Shown here in pieces: positions 43,816 to 54,280 of a stretch of 64,000 nt of DNA (positions are counted from its first letter, which is position 1; the number at the start of each line of letters is the position of its first letter). The notes under the pieces are model-generated. The model saw nothing but the letters and a program-made list of their open reading frames with translations, did no database searches and was not told where the DNA came from. The position numbers and the translations under genes were made by a program. Origin of the DNA: Agrypnia vestita (taxonomy: Eukaryota > Arthropoda > Insecta > Trichoptera > Phryganeidae); NCBI GenBank assembly GCA_016648135.1, contig JADDOH010007958.1, positions 86,302-150,301 of the forward strand. Direction: 5' to 3'.

Positions 43816-44685
43816 AGTTAAAGCAATATATCTTGTTTAGTACACGGGTGATATGTAAGTTCCAATTATTATGGCCCAGAGTCAAGATACTTGAAACCAC
43901 AAGGAAGCGAAGAAATTTGGGGAGAAGTTCTATCAGCACTAGGGAATACGAAATATTGTTTGTCTGGGTTTTGGTTGAGGGCTAAAAAGTAACGTCTTTT
44001 GGGAAAATATACGTAACAATTTTATTCCCTTTCGAGACATTCTCGGAAAATCTTTACAAGTCGTATACCTAGTTAATACACGCGTGTAACCTTATGGGCT
44101 TTTTCTGGAATATTTGGAAGCGTACGGCGTTCCGGATTGCTTCTCCGAACCTCATTTTAAGGGGCATCCTCCCTTTCGCCGTAAGATGGGACGATTGAGA
44201 TTTATACGGGGGGTAAATTGAAAAGGAAATATCTCAAAATTTGTGTGCGGGATATCGGGGACCGTTCTGATTCTTAACTCGACACGTACGTCGCTACACG
44301 GTGGACGAGAAGCTGAATTTACTTTGCGTATCTGAATACACACTATTTGAGCGTCTCCTCTGAGTTGGATCAAGATACACGTACAGTTGAGAGGATTCGG
44401 TCTCGATTTAGAAATAATTTCGTATGGGGACGATACCCTTACAGGCAGAAATTAAGGCTGAATAATTCAACGTAGGCATACCTTTGAAGGAGTTTCGCGG
44501 AAATAATAATATTTATGACTATACAATGTCGGAAATTGAATTTTACACTGATTGTATTTTAATTTTAAGAATTTTGTTGAGAAGTGTAGTCACTGGTTTT
44601 GTTAATGAAATAATATTAAAAGCGAAATATTCCAACTTAGTGATAAAATGTCCTTAGAACCTAGCGTCGCGTGCTAACGAGTATA
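43816..44685. other. Noncoding DNA with possible conserved patch
   Basis: 44080-44480 is GC-richer with long non-repetitive words (CGTACGGCGTTCCGGATTGC). It may be conserved noncoding sequence. No gene was recognised. Confidence 0.35.
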
Positions 44686-44689
44686 TGTT

Positions 44690-44830
44690 TTTTGTGTCTT
44701 ACAACGAGGGAAACTGGTCGATTTTACCCTTAAAAGCTAATAAATTTACGTTACATTATACCGCTTTGTATGCAAAACGAGAAAGCCGCAAGTATAATTT
44801 GTTGACAATATTCCTTATTTTGTTGTTTCT
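44690..44830. repeat. Element E copy 1, paralogous noncoding block
   Basis: GCTAATAAATTTAC, then TTATACCGCTTTGTATGCA, AACGAG and ATTCCTTAT occur in the same order at 61473-61621 (GCTAATAAATTTACC, CTATACCACCTTGTATGCA, AACGAG, ATTCCTTAT), with one gap. No ends or frame are visible. It could be an old repeat or a duplicated regulatory element. Confidence 0.6.
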
Positions 44831-46310
44831 TATAATTTTTATTTAAAAATTTCAATGTATTTCTGGATTCTTTAAGGAAATTGACACATTTCATCAGAGT
44901 TAAGATTCTTAACAAGTTTTGTCCATTTATACGATTTATACAGACAATAATTTGAAAATTAGAATTGGAATTATAATAATTCTGATACGAATATTGTGCA
45001 GGTGGATTAGTAATAATTATTTAAAAAAATTGTAATTTTTTTAATAATGTTCTTCTGTTCATAACGATTGTTTTTCAATGTTAAAACGTCAAACTAGTTT
45101 TCTAAACATTAGTTATCAAAAAATGTTAATATATTAAAAAGTTGAGGTATTCAATTAATATAATAGAAGGTACAGTTCAGAAAAGGCGGCGTCTAAATAC
45201 TAGTTAAGCATAATTGCATATCACATACGCAATTTATAAAATTATATAATTTTTCTTGGCTAAAAATAGAACAAATGGAATATATGGTTTTTACTATACT
45301 TAGGTATCCTAAATATTATATATTTTATATATATTATTCACATAAAACATGCTTATAACAAATTAAAAAGACACGTCAACATTAAATAGACAAGTTATAG
45401 TCAATTCTGTCACGTAAAAATGTGAGGTTATCTCGTTTAATAAAATATATTACTTTACTGCTTTTACAATTTTCTTTGAATATTTATAATCAACGTTAAG
45501 AAAATCGGGTCCTTCTTGTTTGTGTTGTAATCTGTTTTCGACTTAACCATTATCAATTTAAGAAAATCTTCATTAGATTTTTTTGATGAAAATTATTTGA
45601 GGTCTCGAAAGTTAGTCTTTTAGTTTATTCGATTCAATAACAAAATTCGATATTTCTTCTTTTTCTCGCATCTCATTCGGAATTTTTAAAATATCTTTTC
45701 GCTGATTCGCTTTCTAAAAATAACCGAACCAAGTTTGGGAAGTATGTACCTACTACATACATCATCTTGATTTGTGATTCTCTGAAAAATGTTTTGTTCG
45801 CTGGAAACTCACCATAAGTAATAAGGTTTTGCCATTAACTTTTTATGGAACTTTACATCTCTATTTTTATATTAAACTGGCGGTGCGTGCCCGAGATCCA
45901 GATTTTGGTTTTCCCAGGCCCTTAAAAATATCATTTCAAATTTGGTTCAGGCGCGGTTAGGTAACTATATTTTTTTCAGAAGTGGACCTATAGGTTGCCC
46001 ATATTTTGTCCATGGCTTAGATCGATCAAAGTGTGTAAATTATATAGAAAACACTGAAATTTTATGTATAAGTTAATCCAGAATGTTTAACTTTAAAAAA
46101 GTAACCAATAAAAATCAAGTTTTTATTATACTTCCTTTTGATTTACTAGTGGAAACTGGTTTGGCGCTTAACCTATGCGTTGGGCTCTTTGGGATGCGAC
46201 GCTACGAAAGGGATAATTATACGACGAACATTTCGAAAAATCCAAAATCATTATTTTATCAGTTTTAGCGTCTACCAGATGCGTCGGAATCTCTTCAAAC
46301 AAATTGTATT
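44831..46310. other. Noncoding DNA, nothing recognised
   Basis: AT-rich. The open frame 46083-46268 has no recognisable content. Confidence 0.4.
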
Positions 46311-46314
46311 TAAA

Positions 46315-46510
46315 AACCATTAAAAACTTGAAAAATCCAAAATTATACTATAATTATTAATTTTTTTAACGAAAAGATAGATCTCTTTGATCGTCGCCAC
46401 GAGTCTGCTTGCAAAGTTTCAGCTCGATTGGATCACGGGAAAAGGGTTAAAAATCGATCCAAAATTTTTGCGTCAATCAGACAGACGCCACGATTTAAAA
46501 TAAAGGAAGT
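46315..46510 (-). repeat. Dispersed repeat R2, copy 2 (inverted)
   Basis: The reverse complement matches 4370-4560 across about 190 bp. It lies 70 bp from the decayed mariner coding end at 46580, on the side expected for that element's 3-prime UTR. Confidence 0.8.
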
Positions 46511-46579
46511 GAAAAAGCGAAAAAATATTTAATTATTCAATTTTATATTTCTTTAAACATTCCTACCTAAATACCTATC

Positions 46580-46800
46580 TTAATATATACCTCCTACATT
46601 TAAGCATTTGTCATAACTGTTCATGAGCTCAAAACAACCGTTTCTGATTTCGTCCTTCGCCAGTCTATTTAACCAACTGTTGACTGCAAGCTGCAATTCA
46701 CCAACACCTGTAAAATTTTGAGCACCAAGGAACTCTTTGAGCTTAGGAAAATCGCTCTGATCAAGGTCCGAACTAAAAGGGGATCGAAAACTTCAAGCCC
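46580..46800 (-). pseudogene. Decayed mariner transposase C-terminus, second lineage
   Basis: The - strand reads SSDLDQSDFPKLKEFLG, then ELQLAVNSWLNRLAKDE and MNSYDKCLNVGGIY with a stop. It parallels the conserved mariner end YSPDLAPSDxHLFPKLKEFLGG...YDKCLNVGGxYVEK. A few residues between D3 and FPKLKE are deleted, and upstream (LGLEVFDPLL) the frame shifts. The YDKCL ending separates it from the WQKCIDSNGTYFD mariners at 40987 and 62985. Confidence 0.8.
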
Positions 46801-46967
46801 AAGGCTTTTTTATTAAACGGAGTAACGAGTACTTTACTGTGACAACTGCAGCAACGGGATATTGAGGTTCGTGTACAGATGTGTCAAATGTTTCCATGAT
46901 CGGGAGGCCGGGGAAAATATTTTCTTGATTTTTACAGTTAAACTGTCTTTATTTCCTGGAATTGTCA

Positions 46968-47110
46968 TCATCATCATTGTTGGCTGTATAGCCCCTCGCG
47001 GTTCTTGGTCTACTCAACCCAACTTCCTCGACTCATCTCGGTCTTGTATCAGGTCTCTCCATTTCTGAATTTCTAAGGCAGATGTGTCTTTGAGGACATT
47101 GTATCTTATC
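46968..47110 (-). pseudogene. RTE-like LINE C-terminus with ATG-repeat tail
   Basis: 47100-47014 (-) reads NVLKDTSALEIQKWRDLIQD then RDESRKLG and a stop. The tail has CATCATCATCATTG on + at 46968-46981. It is close to the copy at 35788-35916 (NVLKDISALELLNWRELAL). Confidence 0.8.
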
Positions 47111-47304
47111 CTTTGCTCTATTATTCGCCACCTTATCAGCATGACTTCAGTACTTACTGTTCAGTCATTCTTTCCACGTAACCCGGCCTTTCTTTCCAAT
47201 TTTATAACTTTTTGACGCCTAGCTCATTAAACAACGCATAGAGGTCATTATTTTAGCGTCCGCGCCAAAGTCAAAGATACGCATCAAAAATTATTATTTA
47301 TTTG
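47111..47304. other. Short noncoding spacer
   Basis: No feature was recognised. Confidence 0.35.
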
Positions 47305-47453
47305 ACACATAGGGAAATAAAAACACTTGTTATTAATAATAATAAACTTTTTACCAGTATGTTTTTTTTAGATTGATAATGCCCTCAATAACGCGTCTCA
47401 AAAAATTAAAAATGTAGAACTTAAAAACAAGTGTTTTTATTTCCATATGTGTG
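47305..47453. mobile_element. Small MITE with about 27-bp inverted ends
   Basis: ACACATAGGGAAATAAAAACACTTGT at the left is the near complement of ACAAGTGTTTTTATTTCCATATGTGT at the right. The interior is AT-rich and noncoding. No clear target duplication. Confidence 0.7.
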
Positions 47454-48240
47454 ATTATGGAGTTCTATAAACTTATCTCCGAAATAATAAATTTACAAAT
47501 ATTTGAGTTTTCTGGATAGCACTCTGGATTTTATCTGATTTTCGAGGCGGAAAATCTTGGATTAAAAGCTTCCTGGATATCCTCGCACCTTTATAGCAGA
47601 TAAATATATAAATATGCACTCTCAGTGCTCTATAACCCAAAATTTTTAATTATTATTTCAAAAAACGAAAACATCGAATGTCTAAAGTCGAAGAAATTTG
47701 CTTTGCGATAAATAGGCTCAGTACCGTTTTTCAATTTGATGTAGGCATTGTTATGCAAGTAATATTTTTCGTGAAATGACACGAAAGCTACCCAGTATTT
47801 TCAATTTCTAATAATGAGCATTAAAACGACGTAATGTTTTTAGTAATAGTATACTACTATAGAGGGTGCGAAACGTTCTCGTATGTGGGTCAGGAATGTA
47901 CTTTATGGCCGGTCCATTACTATTTAATCAGCACACCTAACCGCAGCCCGGTGACCTTTCATTGCCTTACCTCACCACGTACCGTCGGGCCCCGCAATTA
48001 TTTCAAGCCGTACCTGAATTTATATAGGCTGCTAATCAGCGCGGTATTGGAGTATTTCTTCATCGTTATCCGTGAAAGAGCGCCGTTTGAGAGTACAATG
48101 CCGATGGTTCTATTCGGGAGACACAAAGGGCGATTTCGAAGTAGAAGAATGTCATTTTCTCAATTCAGGGCTGCGTGTGCTTGACGTGTCGCTAATTATT
48201 GGATGTCAGCACATTCTCATCACATTGGGATAGGTACTCA
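47454..48240. other. Noncoding DNA, nothing firmly recognised
   Basis: A + strand frame at 47834-48184 (116 codons) spans a GC-richer patch (CACCACGTACCGTCGGGC). It has no recognisable domain or splice structure, so I do not call it a gene. Confidence 0.35.
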
Positions 48241-48961
48241 TTAAGCCATGTATTCACTAGGGGACAAATTGTCCCTCAACATTAGTCGCGGCATAGAGTC
48301 TACGTAACGTGACTGTTCCGCGACGTCGCGCACAACACAGCGCGGCATTTCTACGTGCCGTGGCAACGTTTCCATGCGCACGGTTCCCGAGCGAGCTCAT
48401 CGCGACATCGCGCCGCGTGTCAGTACGTGGTATGTTTACAAGTGAATGCGCATGCGCTGTAACTGTATACCACTCAACATGACACATGACATTAGTGTGG
48501 GGAAACGAGATTGTTATCCAACTGATCGAGCTGTAATTGCAAGTTTGATGTGAGGGCCAATGTTCCGTAATATTGTGTCTTTCTTGGCTATGGAAGGCCC
48601 GATTATTTGTAATAAATTTTCAAAATAAGTTGTTGTCATTCGAGTTAAATTGACAAAAGATCCGTCAGACATTCGAAGATCGCATAGAATATCCATCCTT
48701 CTTTCTCTTTGCAGTAAATAATTTCGCACCCACCACTTTTTTCTCCTCTTACGTTTTGATAAACTCGTTAGAATAAATAGATGCGCAGCACTTATCATCA
48801 TAACCTCATCGGGTCACATTTCCGCGACAAGTGATATGTGAGTCCCGGTGTGTACACGTCAAATAATCGCGTCATTGTCCCTGAAACATGAGCGTAGATG
48901 TTGATGTGACATGCCGCGCGGAATGTTGCGCTATTTGTCCCCTAGTGAATACACGGCTTTA
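48241..48961 (-). mobile_element. PIF/Harbinger element, internally deleted
   Basis: Element 48244-48958 (715 bp) has 26-bp inverted ends, AGCCATGTATTCACTAGGGG at the left and AGCCGTGTATTCACTAGGGG on the other strand at the right, with one mismatch. TTA duplications lie at 48241-48243 and 48959-48961, exactly the PIF/Harbinger target. It contains only the N-terminal part of a transposase on the - strand. Full PIF elements are several kb, so this is a deletion derivative. Confidence 0.9.
48514..48801 (-). CDS. Truncated Harbinger-type transposase N-terminus, 95 aa
   Basis: ATG to stop is open. The sequence RRKKWWVRNYLLQRERRMDI, then FVNLTRMTTTYFENLLQIIG, PSIAKKDTILRNIGP and KLAITAR follows the N-terminal pattern of HARBI1/PIF transposases (WVRPWL.RR....LL.EL...D...F...LRM....F..LL..VGP.I.K.DT..R..I....RLALTLRFLATG). 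The frame ends right at the point where LTLRFLATG would follow, before the catalytic DDE domain. It cannot be a nuclease. It might bind partners or act as an inhibitor, or be a chance survivor. ORF preservation without a catalytic domain is the odd point. Confidence 0.8.
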   Translation of the reverse strand: MMISAAHLFILTSLSKRKRRKKWWVRNYLLQRERRMDILCDLRMSDGSFVNLTRMTTTYFENLLQIIGPSIAKKDTILRNIGPHIKLAITARSVG

Positions 48962-49144
48962 TTTATCAAATTGTGAATCGCTCTGTTCACGTTTTGGTAG
49001 GTTAAATTATACTATTTAGATTATCGGGAAAGATGGGTCGTATTTTAGAAAAAACTTCAATGTGACAGGACCGCTACAGTTGAAAGATGGATTTGAAACT
49101 CATTTGCAATTTGCTTTGTTTCTATACAGGGTGTAAATAGAGCT
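48962..49144. other. Short noncoding spacer
   Basis: No feature was recognised. Confidence 0.35.
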
Positions 49145-49391
49145 ATGGAGACGTTTCTAGCATAGTTCCATCAAATTTACGGAAGATTTTCAGATTTGGA
49201 AGATATATGCAAATTTTGAAAATTTGATAATGTGTGGATGTACTTACGATGAAATTGGCGGACTTTTCATTGTGTAGAGCAAAGTCTTAAGCCAGCTCGT
49301 ACAGGTCGTAGGCCCTTGGCCATTCTATAAATAGAATTCCATACACGTTTCTCATATACGTAGCTTCGGCTCTGTGAGACTTCTATTATTT
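49145..49391 (-). mobile_element. MITE-B copy, inverted
   Basis: It ends at the right with CCATACACGTTTCTCATATA, GTAGCTTCGGCTCTGTGAGAC and TTCTATTA. Internally TTTCTAGCATAGTTCC is the complement of GGGAGTATGCTAGAAAC at 61046, so this copy contains the middle and one arm. Confidence 0.75.
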
Positions 49392-49449
49392 ATCCTAATT
49401 AATAATTATCCCTCTGTCGACAAATTCAGTAATTGTGTTCTTTATTTTT

Positions 49450-49575
49450 TTACGCTTCAACAGGCCAGGAGGCCCAATTACAGAAGCGAAACACCCAGGC
49501 TTAAGTGAATCACGTAGATTAAAATTATGACCTCACCAGGAATCGAACCCGGAACCCACTGCGCTACGAGTTTAA
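49450..49575 (-). repeat. tRNA-derived SINE
   Basis: On the - strand TAGCGCAGTGGG is a good pol III A box, and GGTTCGATTCC matches the B-box consensus at 11 of 11. The two lie only a few bases apart, far less than in a real tRNA, so the tRNA body is internally deleted. The following body (CTGGTGAGGTCATAATTTT, GCCTGGGTGTTTCGCTTCTG) is not tRNA-like. Confidence 0.7.
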
Positions 49576-50048
49576 CATCCTACATTTAAAAATATTGCGA
49601 TTTTTTTTTTTGATATAAGTGATTGAAAACTGTGACTATGTTGACCATTTCAGTACTATTTTTATTAACAATAATTATCTTCATATAATTCCAGTCATTC
49701 AGTATGAATCTCAAAATAATTTATCTAGAGCAAAATTGTAAGCAAAATCCAGTCGATACGTCGTCAGCACGTTCTCGCGCACGTGCAGGAACAAGCGAGT
49801 TCAGTAATTCACGTGGTTCATTTGTGGAAATAATCTCCATCAAAAATACTAGCTGCCAACAGAGTTTGTATGGGTGCCAGTAACAATAGGGATATTTCTT
49901 TTTTTTTTTAATAGAATAATCTTTACTTTGGTCTAGAAAATACGTCTACGAAAAAAATTTTTTTTTTGTATATATTAAGAGTGTAAAAATGATTTTTAAA
50001 TTCAACATTTTAAATTCCCGCCCAAACACGTCGTCTCACTAGCACGAG
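49576..50048. other. Noncoding DNA, nothing recognised
   Basis: AT-rich sequence with T-runs at 49601 and 49900. No feature was recognised. Confidence 0.4.
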
Positions 50049-50198
50049 TAAGGCCCGGTTGTTTCAAGTTCGATCAAAGTAAGCGGTCGATAAAAGCATA
50101 GATTTTTACGAAAACGGATCGTCTGATTGGTGGAGAACGTAAAATTTCAGTTTAAACTCTACGCTTACTTTGATCGAATTTGAAACAACCGGGCCTAA
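50049..50198. mobile_element. PIF/Harbinger-type MITE (MITE-H copy 2)
   Basis: Element 50052-50195 (144 bp) is flanked by TAA on both sides (50049-50051 and 50196-50198). The ends GGCCCGGTTGTTTCAAGTT and AATTTGAAACAACCGGGCC are near complements and match the copy at 18192. AAAACGGATCG and TGATTGGTGGAGA are shared in the interior. Confidence 0.9.
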
Positions 50199-50868
50199 GT
50201 GCGTCACAAGTGTATGGTACCCAGTATACAAATACTACGGCACTATACCAAACGCGCGAGTTGCTACATCACGACCAATTATGTGCGTTTTATCAAAGTC
50301 GTATTTTTAAAGGTTTTTATAATAAAAATTATGAATGAAAACATTACTCCACATTATCCATACTGATTCATAGAATGAAATTAATATCAGGATTTGTAAT
50401 ATGTGAAATTTACCTATTGTAAAATATTTTGGAAGATTTCGCGGTATCCAATTTGATATTTTCAGACAAGAAATACGTGATTTTCATTTGTCCAAACACT
50501 ACTGGCGATTGTGAGTATTTAAAATACTTCGTAATAAAATGCCATACTGAATTCATAAAAAAATAATTTTATTTTTACACTTTTACGGACAGTTGTAAAA
50601 TTTAGCTTCTAAATTAAATTAAATTAAAATTAAAATTAGCTCACTCTAATCGTAGTAAATTTTTAATTCTTTGATTAATTTTAATTATTATTTATTATAA
50701 ATCGAATACTAACAATATTTTTCTTTTTACTGTTACTTAATTTTTTGTTCTCTCCGTATAAAATTTGAGATAGACAAATAAAACTTTAAAGTATAAATTA
50801 TCGTTAGTATCATTTTATGTTTTACTGTTAAACTTGTCATTTAAATTATTCTTCAATAACTGCAAAAA
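50199..50868. other. Noncoding DNA, nothing recognised
   Basis: Strongly AT-rich. No feature was recognised. Confidence 0.4.
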
Positions 50869-50869
50869 G

Positions 50870-51295
50870 ATTTTTTTTTCATTTATTTTTTACTAGAGAC
50901 ATTAACAGAATAATGGGTACCTACATGATACATTATTAATTAAGACTGCCCATTATCCCAATTACAAGTGCTCTAGCATAAACAGGCATATGTATATTTT
51001 ATAATATTAATGTAAACATGTAAAAATATGTAACTAAATAATTGATTCATGTGCTCTATGGGTTTAGGTTGTCGTTAAGAAAATGGATGTTGTGTAGAAG
51101 TGACATTTTGAATGATGATAGGGTATCAGAAAAAATATCAACATCGACATTACGATCAGCACAATATGTATTGTAAGTACGGCACATTCTTGTGATGAGA
51201 GAAAAATAACCGACATTGTTAGAGTGTTGGATTATTCCAAAGAACGCAGGGTTTCTTATAGGCGGTTTAACAGGCAAATTTGCGGCAACAATGGT
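50870..51295 (-). pseudogene. Jockey-superfamily LINE 3-prime end with poly(A)
   Basis: On the - strand 51277-51056 gives PVKPPIRNPAFFGII, LITRMCRTYN and VDIFSDTLSSFKMSLL, then a stop. FF...... SPI.RMCRTYN....IDIF.DS...FK..L is a common C-terminal pattern of Jockey-type reverse transcriptase ORFs. A 3-prime UTR of about 170 bp follows, with AAATAAATGAAAAAAAAA at its end (T-run on + at about 50871-50879). The copy is 5-prime truncated. Confidence 0.65.
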
Positions 51296-52635
51296 TTATA
51301 AAAAATTATTATTCAGTTTCAAAAACGTGCAATTGCTGTTTTCACACACACACATCCGTCTGTGTATTTGATGAATTTTTAATTAATTGTATCATCAAAA
51401 GTCGACAACCCTCCAGCGCCTGCAGCATTCAATCTCCCCTCATTTCCGCCGATTTCCATTCATCCCTCATCCCCTAATCGGCACTCGGCCGGTCAATATT
51501 CCCTTTCCGCCTCGCTCGACCTTTCCGCCCAGCTCGGCCCACCGTCGTAAACTTTTATGACCGCGCGCCCTTATAAGAAAAATAATCGCCCGCGACGCTG
51601 TGTGCGATTACGCCGGCTTTTTGTTTGTAATTAGGAGTGGATTTTGTGGTCCTAAAAATAGGCCGCCCTAATTAACGGGCTGGAGATTAATCGACATGAA
51701 ACCTCTTGGATATTTATCCCCTAATAGGGGTTTACGGGAGCGAACCGACTCGCGTGTTACTCATTATTAAGGGAGTTTACTTACCACCACCAGGTGATTC
51801 AGGCAAACGAGATCTCTGAATCTAATATTCATCGCGTTTTTAATTTCCGCCTGCCTTTGTAGTTAGTTTCTTGTAGTATTCAATTATTTTATTTGGTACT
51901 AGTGTTCTTTGCTCATTAAAAATAATGGAACACGTCCATCTGTTGCGTGGATCATTTGTTTTTTTTAATTAATGTTTCGTGTTATTGCCTCGTCATCAAT
52001 TTATATAGAGAATTATAAAAAATATACGTACCTACATTGAATTGTTTTCTAAGAAATGCTTTCTTCGCCGCCTAAAGATAATTAATTTCTTACAATTAAG
52101 GTTTTAAAAGTGACGAGTTTTTTTTTAATTTTTGGATTTTTTCAACCCTTTTAACTTCAATAAATTGTTAGAAGTGATGTTATTATTTTTATCTTATTAT
52201 TTTTTTCTTTGGTATCTTCTTTGATCTCTTAAAGATATTTTATCTTGTTATAAATTTACGTTGGTATAATAATAATTAGTCTTATTTCCGATTTATTTAT
52301 ATATAAATCGTCTTCGAAGTATATTGAAAGTTTTGCCGTTTTATATATATAATATTTATTTATTTAGAAAATCCTTATTACAATGCTTATTTTACAGTGC
52401 AGTTATTTTTGTGGATTAAAGCTACTCAGAATAGTTCATTTTATATAGATATGTATGCGTATATATTTTTAAAAGTATGATACTCGCAGAAACAGAGATG
52501 CTATTCAAGTCCCAAGAGCGCGAACCACTTATGACAAAGAAACTTCAAACACACAGGCCCGAAACTACAATACAATGCTGAAGTATCTCAAATGAACAAT
52601 CCGAAAAATGTAAAAACATCCAAACAATTTGAGAA
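51296..52635. other. GC-richer block then AT-rich DNA
   Basis: 51400-51790 is non-repetitive and GC-richer, with CGCCCGCGACGCTGTGTGCG and homeodomain-like CCTAATTAACGG and GATTAATCGA words. It is a good candidate for conserved regulatory DNA. From 51800 to 52635 it is AT-rich with nothing recognised. Confidence 0.4.
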
Positions 52636-52664
52636 TTAGAAAAAATTGAGATTGTATTAGGGTA

Positions 52665-52910
52665 TATTTACATGTGCCTGAGTGTAGGCGATGATAAATC
52701 TTTTTTTAAAACTTATTTGTATAAAATGTACTAATATATAAGTTATAATTGTAAACTTTGCCTGTCTCAATACAGAGCTCTCTAGTGAGACAGACATAGT
52801 ATAATTTAACCTTATCTTCTTCTTCTTAAAATTAGGCAATCCGCTCTCAAGGAGCGATTTGTGAACCTTCAAATGTAAAAGTAAAGCATTGAAATAAATA
52901 AATATACAGT
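52665..52910 (+). pseudogene. LINE 3-prime end with stem-loop tail
   Basis: 52684-52734 encodes DDKSFFKTYLYKMY and a stop, resembling the FKK.LK.YLY ending of CR1/Jockey-type ORFs. The stem-loop TGCCTGTCTC...GAGACAGACA (52756-52795) and the tail AAATAAATAAATA (about 52893) recur at 3056-3155. Only the 3-prime end remains. Confidence 0.6.
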
Positions 52911-52984
52911 CGGTCACAACTACATTTATACCTACTGCATGCCACTATCGTCATCGTATATATATATAAATAATTTCATTTCCC
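52911..52984. other. Short noncoding spacer
   Basis: It contains a TA repeat at about 52956-52969. Confidence 0.35.
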
Positions 52985-53210
52985 GCCTTTTCCGCCCTCC
53001 GTGGAAAGAAAACACGGCGGCTGCGCGCGCATCTCGTTTCACTTTCACCGCGGCCGGGGGCGGGCGGCCGGCCTTGGCCTTTGGAACAATCTAGGCCTGA
53101 AAACCCGCGGCCCCTCGGAACGTGCCGCCGGGCCATTTCCACGGCCAGCTGGCGCTGCCGGTTGCCAAGGCGCGGGGGACACCCTTTTGGGGTAAAAATA
53201 AGCGGCCTTC
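52985..53210. other. Strong GC island
   Basis: This is the most GC- and CpG-rich stretch of the window (CGCGGCCGGGGGCGGGCGGC, GAACGTGCCGCCGGGCC), about 220 bp with sharp edges. Frames exist on both strands because stops are rare at this GC content. No protein family, promoter box or splice signal was recognised. Confidence 0.4.
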
Positions 53211-53895
53211 GTCGATTCCTACAATAATTACTGTCGAGCATGCTCTTGTAATACGACAAATTTTGTAACCTTGTTAATTCCACTTTTTTTATTTACTTAT
53301 TCATTCTTGTTTGGAAACATAACAGATAGTTAGTGATGTATGTAGGTATATATATATAAGAGTGTAAACAGACACAGTATTGAACATATAAACTTTTGTC
53401 AGTATATTTCACATGGACAATAATTTTGAAGTATATATAATAGTAATAAAAGTGAATAAAAATAAAAGACAATAGTAGTAACAATATTAATATAACATAT
53501 TAAGAGAAGTGAACCCTTATTTGTATCTTGCATCGCAGATTATTATTCGTTTAATTTTAACTCAGCATTGCGACACTGAATAATTTGTTAAATGTTATTA
53601 TTGGATTAATTAATTTGGTAAAATCCTTTTAAAAATAAAGATAAAAATAATAGGAATTTATCAATTACCTTGTAATTTGTAACTCGTGTTAATCGTGTTA
53701 TGTTGAAAGGACATCGCGCAATTATAACATAAGAATAAAAGAAACATTTATGTTTTATTTATTTACTTATTACAAAAACAAATATGTAATGATAATTATA
53801 ATATAAATTAAAAAGCAATTACATAACAAACCAGAAGCATAAGGAAAACAATATAATAAAAATAAAAATAAAGTCATAATATAGAGTTAAAAACA
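53211..53895. other. Noncoding DNA, nothing recognised
   Basis: Strongly AT-rich. No feature was recognised. Confidence 0.4.
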
Positions 53896-53899
53896 ATTG

Positions 53900-54280
53900 C
53901 ACAAGCTTAGAGATTTGTATTGGAATTTCAATATTTCTGATTTTTTTTTACAAAAATGTTAGTAATTTTTGTTAAATATCAAAAAGTTATACTTTGATAC
54001 AACCCAAACAAAATTATTGAAATCTTATAGAAATTTGAAAAATATTTTTCGTTTTTGTCTTTTGTTTATTTGTTTGTATCAAAGCGAATCAATTTTTAAT
54101 ATTCCATTTAGTGATAATCTAAGGTTCAAAAATATTGAATCAAATTGATAATTTTGATGTCGCTTATCTCTGTAACTGTCGAAACTTCACCCAAAGTATA
54201 AATATATTTTCTATTTAAAATCGAATGAAGTAGATTCCCCAGAAGCTTTTGTTATTAGCTATGTGACACTCCGTATACGC
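53900..54280. mobile_element. MITE-A copy 5
   Basis: It contains TTTCAATATTTCTGATTT, TATCAAAGCGAATCAATTTT, TTTTGATGTCGCTTA and CTTCACCCAAAG, and ends with GTTATTAGCTATGTGACACT. It is closest to the copy at 20900-21400. The left end is not well preserved. Confidence 0.65.

Noticed and set aside
47834..48184. 116-codon open frame on the + strand
   Set aside because: No recognisable domain, no splice or promoter context, and it lies in a GC-richer patch where stops are rarer.
52951..53283. 110-codon minus-strand and 64-codon plus-strand frames in the GC island
   Set aside because: They exist because stop codons are rare at this GC content; the peptides are Arg/Gly/Pro-rich without motifs and the frames overlap each other.
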